A DNA stretch of 10,654 nt from Candidatus Pacearchaeota archaeon (GTDB lineage Archaea > Nanoarchaeota > Nanoarchaeia > Pacearchaeales > GW2011-AR1). The translations under genes were made by a program, and so were the position numbers. Location: assembly GCA_002690445.1 (NCBI GenBank), contig NZER01000096.1, forward strand, positions 1-10,654. Direction: 5' to 3'. Under the pieces are notes generated by a model. That model made no database searches. It was not told the origin of the DNA and worked only from the letters and a program-made list of their open reading frames with translations. Shown here one piece after another: positions 1 to 6,711 of this stretch (the stretch's first letter is position 1; the number at the start of each line of letters is the position of its first letter).

Positions 1-1086
1 CATCGCTTTGGCAGCATTGGTATCGTTAATTTCAATACCCTTTTTAGAAGCTTCCTTCTCAGCCTCAGAAGCGGCCCTCTGCATAGCCTGTGCGATATCT
101 GGAAGAGGGGCCTCTGCACCTTCTCCCTTACTGGGGTCACCATATTTACGAGTTCGGCCTGTACCAGCACCGAATGAAGAATCACCTTCTAGATTCTTAC
201 GAAGCTTCTGTGCTGTTTTAGCACCGCCATACGCTTCAGGCCAATCAGCACTTGGAGGCAAAACTCCAGTGGCATTGTTATTTATTCTTTCAACATGAAG
301 AGCAACCTGATCTACAGTAGTTTCAAGCTTCTCCGCTCCCTGAACTACTGAATCATAAGCTTGGGCATAGTTTGCCATAGCTCCATGCCAATCATTCTTG
401 GACTCTTTATGTTCTGCTAGAGCAGCATTAAAATCCTTTCGATTCATATCTCCAGCATCAAAAGCCATAGCGGCCCTCTTCAACTTCTGATCCGCTCCCA
501 TTGCCGCATTCTCTGCATCCGCATAATTAACATCAGCGTGAGCTAGTTGTGATGCCAACTCACCTCGTCTCTTTGCATATTCAGCTGGACGCTTCCTAGC
601 TAACTCACTTTTAGCAGGCTTGTTAGCCTGTATCATTGCCTGCTGTCGAGCCTTTCCGGCATCCATACCCGCCTTAAAACCACGAACCGCACCCTTGATT
701 TTATCCTTAAAACCACGGGGGTCTGGAGCAGTAATAGGACTATGCTTCTCTCCACCTTGCGAGAGCGTCTTAACCTCCTCCTTAACTTTCTCATCAAGCT
801 CTGGAGTATCGGGAATTTTAGGGGTATCGGGAGTAAGTGTTACAACGTCATCCCAGCCAGTCTCATTTGGCCCGCCCCCTAAAATAGCCTCGACGGCTGC
901 GGGAGCCTTGACCAAAAGTTCATCTGTAAGCTCTTTTAGTTGCAGATGAAACATTTCCTCAGAAGATTTAATAAATATTCCTGATTCCACAACAAGCGGA
1001 TATTCCAAAACATCCAAGGTATTCTTGATGAGTCTTATCTCATCAAGGAATTCACCATTAAACTTCTCTGGAGGAGCTAGTACCAT
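1..1086 (-). CDS. Post-portal Ala/Lys-rich helical protein, possible scaffold or minor head protein (partial)
   Basis: I translated this frame by hand. It starts at ATG 1086-1084 and stays open for 362 codons to the left edge, so the C-terminus is missing. The start directly abuts the portal stop (TAGATG), and the purine-rich portal end (GAAGAAGAG) can serve as ribosome binding site, so translation is probably coupled. Residues 1-75 look globular (begins MVLAPPEKFNGEFLDEIRLI). Residues about 80-130 are rich in Pro, Asp, Glu and Thr and probably flexible. Residues about 130-275 are Ala/Lys/Glu/Gln-rich and likely long helices or coiled coil. After that comes a Gly/Ser-rich linker and another Ala/Glu-rich helical stretch. 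I recognise no family and see no protease or capsid motif. Position after the portal and composition suit a scaffold, minor head or internal virion protein; this is inference. Confidence 0.8.
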   Translation of the reverse strand, partial: MVLAPPEKFNGEFLDEIRLIKNTLDVLEYPLVVESGIFIKSSEEMFHLQLKELTDELLVKAPAAVEAILGGGPNETGWDDVVTLTPDTPKIPDTPELDEKVKEEVKTLSQGGEKHSPITAPDPRGFKDKIKGAVRGFKAGMDAGKARQQAMIQANKPAKSELARKRPAEYAKRRGELASQLAHADVNYADAENAAMGADQKLKRAAMAFDAGDMNRKDFNAALAEHKESKNDWHGAMANYAQAYDSVVQGAEKLETTVDQVALHVERINNNATGVLPPSADWPEAYGGAKTAQKLRKNLEGDSSFGAGTGRTRKYGDPSKGEGAEAPLPDIAQAMQRAASEAEKEASKKGIEINDTNAAKAM

Positions 1087-2958
1087 CTACTCTTCTTCCT
1101 CTGTTTCTTCTTCCATATCATCCAACAGACCACCTTCAGTAATCTGAGGACTTTCTGGTGGAGGTGGGGGTGGAGCTAGACCAACTCCGCCACCAGCAGG
1201 AGCTTCTTCAGGAACCCCTCCCATAGGAGGCGGCATTCCAGGTAAACCACCCTCCATACCAGGCATTCCAGGCATTCCTCCATCCATTCCGGGCATTCCC
1301 ATTCCTGGAGGCATGGCTGCTTTCTTATATGTAAATCTGATCTCTTTACCTTTCTCCTTAACAGGCTCATACCCAAGCTGTTGCATTTGCATGGCAACTT
1401 CAAGTCTGGCCTTCTCAATGGAGATACTGTCATCCTCAGTCTTCTCAACTGGGGGAGATAGCTTGATTTCAAAATCAGTAACACCCAACTGCTCTAGAAG
1501 ATGCGGCATGATCTGATCATTAATAATATTTTGATAAGACTCAATAAGATTATCGTGCATAGATGTCTGAGCAGTTTCTTTGGCAAGAGAACCGCCAGCA
1601 CTAGAAGCATCACCAGTAAAGAGAGGAGTTACTCCCCAGAGCATGGCAATACGTTCACGTATTTCCTGACGAACAGGCATATAGTCCAATTCTTGGAATG
1701 TGTAAGCTAACTTTACGAAATCCGTCTTACCACGGTTATTTCTTGCAGATGCCGCAACCCACGGGAACGTATTCGGATCATTCAACATCTGCGTCTTGAT
1801 CCGTTCGATCTCCGTTTCTAGGGAATCTGGGTCATCTGTATATGTGATTATCAATCCCGGTGGTATACGTCGCTCATACCAGTATCTATATAGAGTCCTG
1901 TCAGCACCAACCAGAGCAAGAACCTTCTCAAATACTGTAAGAACAGGACTGTATCCATAGGTCTTGGATGGACTGAAGAATGAGGCATGAAGAATCTCAT
2001 CCTTTGTGTAATACCTGTAACGGCCCCTCCAGTAATATCGATACATAGCAGGAATTAATATAGCGTTACAGGAGTACCCCTCATCGTTAAGAGCAACACA
2101 ATTCCCAGGGGCAGTGTGTGTTTGCTGCTCCCGATGAAGAGGACACATCCAGTGAGATCGCTCAGGAAGTCCGTCCTTCCTATCAATATCGTACTCAGTA
2201 AGAGCAGGATGCAGTCTGGTTATCTCAAATATACGCTGAGAAGATACCTCTCCAGTCTCCCTATCAACCTCATATTCCTTGTTCAGGAGTAAAAATCCAT
2301 CATCTGCTATAAGAACATCAGCTAAAAACTCAGTTAGAACTGAAGTAAGAGGTTGATGAAAACTGTTAGCGTCACGAAGAAGAGGCTCAAAAGCAAACTG
2401 CTGTGTTATATCGGGCACCATCATTTCATGCCTGACACGCTCTCCATCCTCTCCCCTCTTATATCTCTTAAATCTTCGAGTTGACAACGTATCATTCTCT
2501 GGATCAATGATTTCTTGTTCAACTATCTCATAGATATAACAGCTATCACATTCTTCCTGCTCATCATCCTCACTTTCCTCACCGCATTGAGGACACTTAC
2601 GTGCCCACTTCTGCTCCCAATTACCAAATCCTTTCCTGAACACCTCTCTTTGAATAGAAAGAATGACAGAACGAATTTCTGTAACTTGGAAGGCCAGAAC
2701 AAATAAGTCCTGAAGAATGGATCGTCGATAAATAAACTGCTGTCTAACCCAGTCTTGGATGATTGCATCCAATCCAAGAGGTGACATACGTCCCTGTGAT
2801 GATTGACCCTGACCAGTCTCAGCAGCTTTAACAAGAGCATCGAGAGTACCAAGTACCCCCTGCATTTTGCCGTAGTTCTCCACACCGCTTACACCAGATG
2901 CAGGACTAGTTCCGTTCTGTCCCTGAAAAACATTAGCTAGGGAGTCTAAAATACCCAT
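1087..2958 (-). CDS. Phage portal protein with two zinc-ribbon-like insertions
   Basis: The 623-residue protein would form the dodecameric ring at one capsid vertex through which DNA is packaged and ejected. Support is its place just after the large terminase and portal-like sequence at about residues 300-500: a Tyr/Arg-rich strand (309-318), KDEILHASFFSPSKTYGYSP, the helix VFEKVLALVGADRTLYRYWY, and the later segment MPVRQEIRERIAMLWGVTP. Two Cys clusters interrupt it: C122-x2-C125 with C137-x2-C140, and C272-x2-H275 with C287 and C297. Both look able to bind zinc and are unusual for portals. The tail is Gly/Met/Pro-rich (549-583), then Pro-rich (595-601), then acidic (613-623). The ATG shares one base with the large-terminase stop (TGATG), and an AGGA lies about 11 nt upstream. 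At 623 residues it is longer than many portals, as expected from the insertions and tail. Confidence 0.85.
   Translation of the reverse strand: MGILDSLANVFQGQNGTSPASGVSGVENYGKMQGVLGTLDALVKAAETGQGQSSQGRMSPLGLDAIIQDWVRQQFIYRRSILQDLFVLAFQVTEIRSVILSIQREVFRKGFGNWEQKWARKCPQCGEESEDDEQEECDSCYIYEIVEQEIIDPENDTLSTRRFKRYKRGEDGERVRHEMMVPDITQQFAFEPLLRDANSFHQPLTSVLTEFLADVLIADDGFLLLNKEYEVDRETGEVSSQRIFEITRLHPALTEYDIDRKDGLPERSHWMCPLHREQQTHTAPGNCVALNDEGYSCNAILIPAMYRYYWRGRYRYYTKDEILHASFFSPSKTYGYSPVLTVFEKVLALVGADRTLYRYWYERRIPPGLIITYTDDPDSLETEIERIKTQMLNDPNTFPWVAASARNNRGKTDFVKLAYTFQELDYMPVRQEIRERIAMLWGVTPLFTGDASSAGGSLAKETAQTSMHDNLIESYQNIINDQIMPHLLEQLGVTDFEIKLSPPVEKTEDDSISIEKARLEVAMQMQQLGYEPVKEKGKEIRFTYKKAAMPPGMGMPGMDGGMPGMPGMEGGLPGMPPPMGGVPEEAPAGGGVGLAPPPPPPESPQITEGGLLDDMEEETEEEE
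1232..1316 (-). repeat. Imperfect repeats coding the Gly/Met/Pro-rich portal tail
   Basis: The plus-strand octamer GGCATTCC recurs at 1232, 1262, 1271 and 1292, with partial copies between. On the coding strand it gives the GMPGMPGM-type stretch of portal residues about 549-583. Short in-frame repeats of this kind can change length by slippage, so strains may differ here. The region is probably disordered and external to the portal core. Confidence 0.7.
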
Positions 2959-4925
2959 CAGTTATCAAATCCTAATTGACTCATTAAGTATGGATCAGGT
3001 TCTCTGAGAATTTCCCATGAAACTCCATCGAACTTAGAACGGTGCCAACGTGTCCCGCAAATTATACATTGTCTAGTCATGGCAAGGATAGGATCAAACG
3101 TACGTCCTCCGGCCTCATCTGAGTACTCTATTCCGCCCAACCTACTACAGGTATCACAGACATCCCTGCTACTACTGACTATCCTCTTTGCTATATCAGC
3201 CTGTCGGAAACTTGTACCTGGATTGTTCATTTCCTCAACAACAGGATTTTTATACCTAGGATCAGCATCCACGGTAACAGTTGGGGAACTGAACAAGGTA
3301 TTCAAATTACCCACATTTCCCATACGAGTAACGATACCTCTCTCCTTTAAAACTCCGTGAACGGCCCCTGCAACTGCATCAGCCATGTCTTTTTTCTGTC
3401 CAGGTCTGGCATCAATACGCTCTCCATATACAACATCAAGTCCCAAAATCTCTTCTATGGTCTCTTTATGGAAGAAACCATCCAGTTTCTCCTGATATAT
3501 AAGGTCTTTCAGGGTGTCATAAGCCTCTCTTCCCCTTCCTACAGCCTTATATTTAGCAGGAATTCCTGCATTTTGAAGTGTTTGAAGAGAATTCACTGAC
3601 TGGTAGTTATCATAAGTAACACTGGCTATTCGATACCCCTGCTCTCGCAGCCTAATAATGAATCTCTCAATGCTTCTAAAATCAACATCCTTATCAGGTT
3701 CGGGAGCCCAGACTTTTATAGCATCCAGATAAACACTTTCTTCAGCTTGGTGAGCAATACAGAGAGCTGCATCCGAATGACGTAATCCTAAGTCCACATG
3801 GATATAGTAGTACTTACCTTTCTCCAGCATGAACTCATCTCGAACTTCTTTGATACCTGCCCAGATGATATCCCCCGTCTCATCAGTGTCAGCATCAAAT
3901 GCTCTTAGAACTGGAAGGGGATCACGTATAAAAGCATCTCTTGCATACGGAGGATCACATTCAAATCTAGCCCTAGCAAGAACTGGGTCATTCAAATAGA
4001 AATCTTCGAAATCTTCTTTCTTTTTAGAGGGATTAAACTCCCACGTAGCATAAGGAGTGCCATCATCCTTACAGGCTACATAAGTTCTAGACTCTAACTT
4101 CCCTGCCTCAAATCTACGTTGGATAAATGATCCTCTAAATCGAGGCCACGAAAGACTAATTACTTTCCCGACTCCAGGAAATCTCGATTGTATAAGTGCT
4201 TTAGCCGTTTTATATACACCTTCGGCACCCTCACTTCGGAGTGATCGACTACGTTGAAGCTCCTGCTCCGATTTAAAGGCATCAATCTCATCCAAAATAA
4301 TAAGAATCGGAGTATATCCCTGCCAAGCTTCATTTTCCGAGTTACCACTTATTAACCTTATATTCTTAGGAAAATTCAGAACTGTCTGAGTAGAAGAATA
4401 TTTAATAGTTCCGGGTTCGTTACCCTCATCAATAAAAAGAGGAGAATTGCGTAAAACATTGGAGAGGGTCTGAAAATAGATATTCTTCGCTAGGTCCGCA
4501 TTCGGGGCCACATTAATAGTGTCAATGAATCCACTTGTATCCATACCAAGATAGGTCTGAGGAGATTTCAAACAATTCAATAGATAGACAATTCGGAGGC
4601 CTATAAATATAGAACAGGTGTCTTTACCAGAGCCCTGACCTGACATAAGAACACCCTCAGTCATAGGACGTTCACCAAAAATATCAGAAAGGTTTTGTAT
4701 TAAATCTACTTGAGGATCAGAAAGAGTTATCCCAAGGTTGAGATATCTTGGTCCGTATAAAAACTCGTTTATATCAACTGGTCTTTCATCCCATATACTA
4801 TCTGTATCAACAGATTGACCATCTACAATATCATCAATTAGCCACTGTCCTGCTATTGTAAAGTCTGCCGAGGGCGACGAGTTTTTCTCCGATTCTCTGG
4901 CGGGTGATTGCATCAGGAACCTCAT
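2958..4925 (-). CDS. terL: Terminase large subunit (packaging ATPase and nuclease) with C-terminal zinc ribbon
   Basis: This is the DNA-packaging motor: an N-terminal ATPase translocates DNA and a C-terminal RNase H-like nuclease cuts concatemers. The Walker A-like loop is GQGSGKD (residues 96-102), with Asp where Ser/Thr is usual. Walker B is ILIILDE (207-213; D212, E213). The nuclease acidic residues are probably D378 (YIHVDLG), D439 (VTYDN) and D513 or D516 (KKDMADA). Beyond the nuclease, residues 590-628 hold C590-x2-C593 and C620-x2-C623 with H628, a predicted zinc ribbon. The total of 655 residues is long for the family because of this tail. ATG 4925 has AGGA 9 nt upstream. ATG 4913 (residue 5), with GAGG 6 nt upstream, is an equally good start. 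The gene overlaps the small-terminase end by 92 or 80 nt and shares one base with the portal start. Confidence 0.92.
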   Translation of the reverse strand: MRFLMQSPARESEKNSSPSADFTIAGQWLIDDIVDGQSVDTDSIWDERPVDINEFLYGPRYLNLGITLSDPQVDLIQNLSDIFGERPMTEGVLMSGQGSGKDTCSIFIGLRIVYLLNCLKSPQTYLGMDTSGFIDTINVAPNADLAKNIYFQTLSNVLRNSPLFIDEGNEPGTIKYSSTQTVLNFPKNIRLISGNSENEAWQGYTPILIILDEIDAFKSEQELQRSRSLRSEGAEGVYKTAKALIQSRFPGVGKVISLSWPRFRGSFIQRRFEAGKLESRTYVACKDDGTPYATWEFNPSKKKEDFEDFYLNDPVLARARFECDPPYARDAFIRDPLPVLRAFDADTDETGDIIWAGIKEVRDEFMLEKGKYYYIHVDLGLRHSDAALCIAHQAEESVYLDAIKVWAPEPDKDVDFRSIERFIIRLREQGYRIASVTYDNYQSVNSLQTLQNAGIPAKYKAVGRGREAYDTLKDLIYQEKLDGFFHKETIEEILGLDVVYGERIDARPGQKKDMADAVAGAVHGVLKERGIVTRMGNVGNLNTLFSSPTVTVDADPRYKNPVVEEMNNPGTSFRQADIAKRIVSSSRDVCDTCSRLGGIEYSDEAGGRTFDPILAMTRQCIICGTRWHRSKFDGVSWEILREPDPYLMSQLGFDN

Positions 4926-5361
4926 CCTTTATTATCCTAGCTATGTCTATAAGAAACTCTCTTGATATTTCTGCCCCACGAATTTCAACTTGTCCCTGAA
5001 GACCAGTTACTACTGCATCTATAGCCTGTTTCTTATCTCTAAAACGTAGCTCATCGTCCTGTACCCCATCCTCTCCAACCTTCGCTATAAGCTGGTAACC
5101 CTTTAAAAGCTGTTTCTTAGCTTCGGTTATGGCACTTACGGAATTTTCAAATATCTCTAGCTCAGCATCAGTAGTCAGTGCTATCTGATAAGCTTTCCAC
5201 TTATCCCTATAACGCCATGACGTTATGGTAGAAAGGGGAATTCCAGTTGTATCACTGATCTCCTCTACTGTTTGCCCTTGTCCGTAGAGGTCTTTTGCTT
5301 GTTGCCGGATTTCTTTGGGCCAGGCTTTTCTAACAAGCTGTCCTTTATTTGGTTCTGCCAT
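4834..5361 (-). CDS. terS: Probable terminase small subunit (HTH DNA-recognition protein)
   Basis: The 175-residue protein has an N-terminal helix-turn-helix at about residues 17-56: EIRQQAKDLYGQGQ, then TVEEISDTTGIPLSTITSW, then a basic RYRDKWKAY. This is the pattern of small terminases and other phage HTH proteins. The rest (about 65-165) is largely charged helix, fitting the oligomerisation region of small terminases, which bind the packaging site and hand DNA to the large subunit. Placement directly before the large terminase supports the call. ATG 5361 has AGGTG 8 nt upstream, and a later start would remove the HTH, so the 97-nt overlap with the preceding 106-residue gene appears real. 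The 3' end overlaps the large-terminase start. An HTH regulator is the alternative, but position makes it less likely. Confidence 0.8.
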   Translation of the reverse strand: MAEPNKGQLVRKAWPKEIRQQAKDLYGQGQTVEEISDTTGIPLSTITSWRYRDKWKAYQIALTTDAELEIFENSVSAITEAKKQLLKGYQLIAKVGEDGVQDDELRFRDKKQAIDAVVTGLQGQVEIRGAEISREFLIDIARIIKDEVPDAITRQRIGEKLVALGRLYNSRTVAN

Positions 5362-5585
5362 TGCTCAAGCACCTGTTTGCTATAACTTTTATCAATAACG
5401 GGACCTTCCTTCACGATCCTTCCTTCCAGTGCTGGAATCCAACCGTAAAGCATTGAGACAAATTCTTTATAGTCATCAATATCTTGAAACCCAATTATGG
5501 GAGCGGGGCATATAAGAGATATTTTTCCTTGCAACGGATCAACCATTACAGAAAAATCATCGAAATCAGAATCTGGTAAAGACAT
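5265..5585 (-). CDS. Hypothetical protein, 106 residues, upstream of the small terminase
   Basis: I recognise no family. The N-terminus is acidic (MSLPDSDFDDFSVMVDP), the middle is probably mixed helix and strand (LICPAPIIGFQDIDDYKEFV, then a hydrophobic MLYGWIPALEG), and the C-terminal 25 residues are Lys/Gln/Gly-rich and probably disordered. There is no signal peptide or membrane helix. ATG 5585 is preceded by AGGGGG about 4 nt upstream, and this site overlaps the stop of the previous gene (TAGGGGGCATTATG), so coupling is likely. The last 97 nt also encode the start of the small terminase in another frame, so the basic tail may be shaped by that overlap. The strong ribosome binding site and tight spacing argue that it is real. 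A small packaging-accessory role is conceivable only from position. Confidence 0.75.
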   Translation of the reverse strand: MSLPDSDFDDFSVMVDPLQGKISLICPAPIIGFQDIDDYKEFVSMLYGWIPALEGRIVKEGPVIDKSYSKQVLEQWQNQIKDSLLEKPGPKKSGNKQKTSTDKGKQ

Positions 5586-5593
5586 AATGCCCC

Positions 5594-6079
5594 CTATACA
5601 GAATATTTTCTAGGACCACTGGAGGATCGCCCACTCCAAGAATCGGGGGCATTGGACATCATCCCATAGCCACCCTCCGCAATTCGTCTCCAATCAACTG
5701 CATCCTTATGCTTTCTATTAGAGAACGATCTACAGGTAGGAATTTTGTGCTTCTCTAACCTGTCGTAGTATTCAGTATTATCAACGTATATATTGGATAG
5801 CTCACACGTATTTTCTTTGTTGAAGAGACATCTATTCTCAAAACAAACTATACCGTCAGCATCTTCATTTTTGTTATAGCTATCACATATTTCCAGAAAC
5901 TTTTTAATTCCAGACAGAGAGATGGAGTTATCCTTCTGGATAACCATTCCGTTTTTTCGACACGTACCCCTGTACTGATCCATGTCTCCAATAGGAACAA
6001 ACCCAGGTTTTCGTTTCCTCTGTACTGGTTCATCCAGTTCTTCCCAATTAGAACAGTCTGTGACATTGCAGTAGATCAC
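5594..6079 (-). CDS. Cys-rich protein with two tandem DUF1540-like Cys4 modules
   Basis: The 161-residue protein has eight cysteines in two parallel sets. Module 1 is C4-x4-C9, then GTC40, then C65-DSY. Module 2 is C79-x4-C84, then NTC92, then C116-RSF. Module 2 (CFENRCLFN, C-x4-IYV, TCRSF) closely follows the spacing I know from DUF1540 small Cys-rich proteins, which are thought to bind metal. Module 1 is the same plan with a longer insert between its second and third cysteines. The C-terminal 40 residues are basic and Gly/Ser-rich and probably disordered. The start is GTG (6079-6077), inside a 4-nt GTGA overlap with the stop of the 99-residue gene. AAGG lies about 10 nt upstream. Function is unknown. 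The family assignment is from recalled motif spacing and needs a profile search. Confidence 0.72.
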   Translation of the reverse strand: MIYCNVTDCSNWEELDEPVQRKRKPGFVPIGDMDQYRGTCRKNGMVIQKDNSISLSGIKKFLEICDSYNKNEDADGIVCFENRCLFNKENTCELSNIYVDNTEYYDRLEKHKIPTCRSFSNRKHKDAVDWRRIAEGGYGMMSNAPDSWSGRSSSGPRKYSV

Positions 6080-6375
6080 TTAACAGCAACCTTTTTCTCT
6101 TTGACTGTTGTCACTAATTTTTTGCACCAATTTTCAAACCATGCATGCTCACTATCTTTAGATGCAAACTCACTGAGTTGTCTAAAGACAGTTACAGCAC
6201 GGGCTTCTATATCCTCATCGGGAAGGCCGATTCCTCTCATGTAAGAAACAATCGACAAACGAACAACAGCGGAAAAAACAGCAGATGTCGGATAATCGAA
6301 CACATGTATGGTTTCTTTAATGTGCCCTAAGAGCCGCTCTCTAGCGGCATTATCTATGAAAAAAGAAGAAGGCAT
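6076..6375 (-). CDS. Hypothetical helical protein, 99 residues
   Basis: I recognise no family. The sequence looks mostly alpha-helical: residues 8-25 (DNAARERLLGHIKETIHVF), a moderately hydrophobic stretch at 30-47 (TSAVFSAVVRLSIVSYMRG), an acidic helix (LPDEDIEARAVTVFRQL), and a Lys-rich end (KKLVTTVKEKKVAVK). The hydrophobic stretch contains Arg and is probably a buried helix, not a membrane span. ATG 6375 has AGGGGG about 9 nt upstream. Both lie inside an inverted repeat (6371-6395) that could hide the start codon in mRNA. A -10-like TATACT sits 24 nt before the start, so this gene may open its own transcript, with the Cys-rich gene coupled behind it through a 4-nt overlap. Confidence 0.75.
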   Translation of the reverse strand: MPSSFFIDNAARERLLGHIKETIHVFDYPTSAVFSAVVRLSIVSYMRGIGLPDEDIEARAVTVFRQLSEFASKDSEHAWFENWCKKLVTTVKEKKVAVK

Positions 6376-6395
6376 AGCGGAATTCCCCCTATGCC
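6371..6395 (-). promoter_or_regulatory. Inverted repeat enclosing the ribosome binding site and start codon of the 99-residue gene
   Basis: On the minus strand GGCATAG (6395-6389) pairs perfectly with CTATGCC (6377-6371) across an 11-nt loop that itself contains the palindrome GGAATTCC. The second arm holds the ATG at 6375-6373. The AG of the AGGGGG ribosome binding site is in the first arm and its remaining G run is in the loop. In mRNA this hairpin would mask the start codon, so it could limit initiation. As DNA it could also be a protein-binding dyad. The seven-base perfect match is seen directly; function is inferred. Confidence 0.5.
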
Positions 6396-6399
6396 TAAT

Positions 6400-6405
6400 A
6401 GTATA
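6400..6405 (-). promoter_or_regulatory. Candidate -10 box (TATACT) before the 99-residue gene
   Basis: TATACT matches five of six bases of the bacterial sigma-70 -10 consensus and lies in the only spacer within the 6447-to-5594 gene string. No good -35 hexamer is present 16-18 nt upstream, where TAGCAC and neighbours match poorly. The -35 zone touches the dyad at 6427-6445, so an activator or repressor site is possible. The hexamer is short and the call is weak. Confidence 0.3.
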
Positions 6406-6426
6406 ACGATAGAAACGCCAGTGTGC

Positions 6427-6445
6427 TAGTGCAGAATTTGCACTA
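6427..6445. promoter_or_regulatory. Perfect 7-bp dyad, possible operator
   Basis: TAGTGCA and TGCACTA flank a five-base centre (GAATT), giving a 19-bp dyad that begins immediately after the stop codon of the 85-residue gene. No U-run follows on either strand, so an intrinsic terminator is unlikely. Its outer edge reaches the -35 zone of the TATACT candidate, so a dimeric regulator site is a plausible reading. An RNA processing hairpin is the alternative. Confidence 0.45.
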
Positions 6446-6446
6446 T

Positions 6447-6704
6447 TTAGTCACTAATTTGCTGATTATTGCGTCTCTGCTGCAATTTCTCTGCAATTCG
6501 TTGGCGAATTTGCATATCCATCCACTCTTCATCGTCCATCAGAAGCTCTTGAGTGTATTGGGATGCTACTTCATCCTCATCATCATCCGATTCCTCCAGT
6601 TCAGCAGTACGAGCTAGCATCTCCAGAGTATGAGGTTCTGAATATTCTTGAGACTCGTAGAATTTCTTTAGGGCCTCTAAAGCCTCTTTATTTCCTATAT
6701 CCAT
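6447..6704 (-). CDS. Small acidic hypothetical protein, 85 residues
   Basis: I recognise no family. The N-terminal 20 residues form a probable helix (NKEALEALKKFYESQE), followed by another (HTLEMLARTAELEE) that runs into an acidic patch, ELEESDDDEDE (35-45). Later comes a probable helix with a Gln/Arg-rich end (IRQRIAEKLQQRRNNQQ). The strong net negative charge and short length are common in phage accessory or DNA-mimic-like proteins, but no function can be claimed. ATG 6704 has no good ribosome binding site at normal distance. The purine run GAAGGGAG lies about 18 nt upstream and a TATACT box ends 7 nt before the start, so a leaderless message is possible. It sits 37 nt after the stop of the giant protein gene. 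Confidence 0.68.
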   Translation of the reverse strand: MDIGNKEALEALKKFYESQEYSEPHTLEMLARTAELEESDDDEDEVASQYTQELLMDDEEWMDMQIRQRIAEKLQQRRNNQQISD

Positions 6705-6711
6705 CTTAAGT

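Noticed and set aside
8..949. Plus-strand open frames at 8-298 and 620-949
   Set aside because: They lie antisense to the continuous minus-strand frame that follows the portal, have no ribosome binding site worth noting, and show biased low-complexity sequence typical of shadow frames.
2523..2885. Minus-strand 120-residue frame inside the portal, and a similar 102-residue frame at 1176-1484
   Set aside because: Both are alternative frames of the portal gene; the second is just the repeat region read out of phase. The portal frame has clear family features across the same bases.
5848..6066. Minus-strand 72-residue frame within the Cys-rich gene
   Set aside because: It is out of frame with the patterned eight-Cys protein, which has a coupled start and explains the region better.
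6427..6445. Intrinsic terminator after the 85-residue gene
   Set aside because: The stem is only 7 bp with modest GC, and neither strand has a U-run after it.
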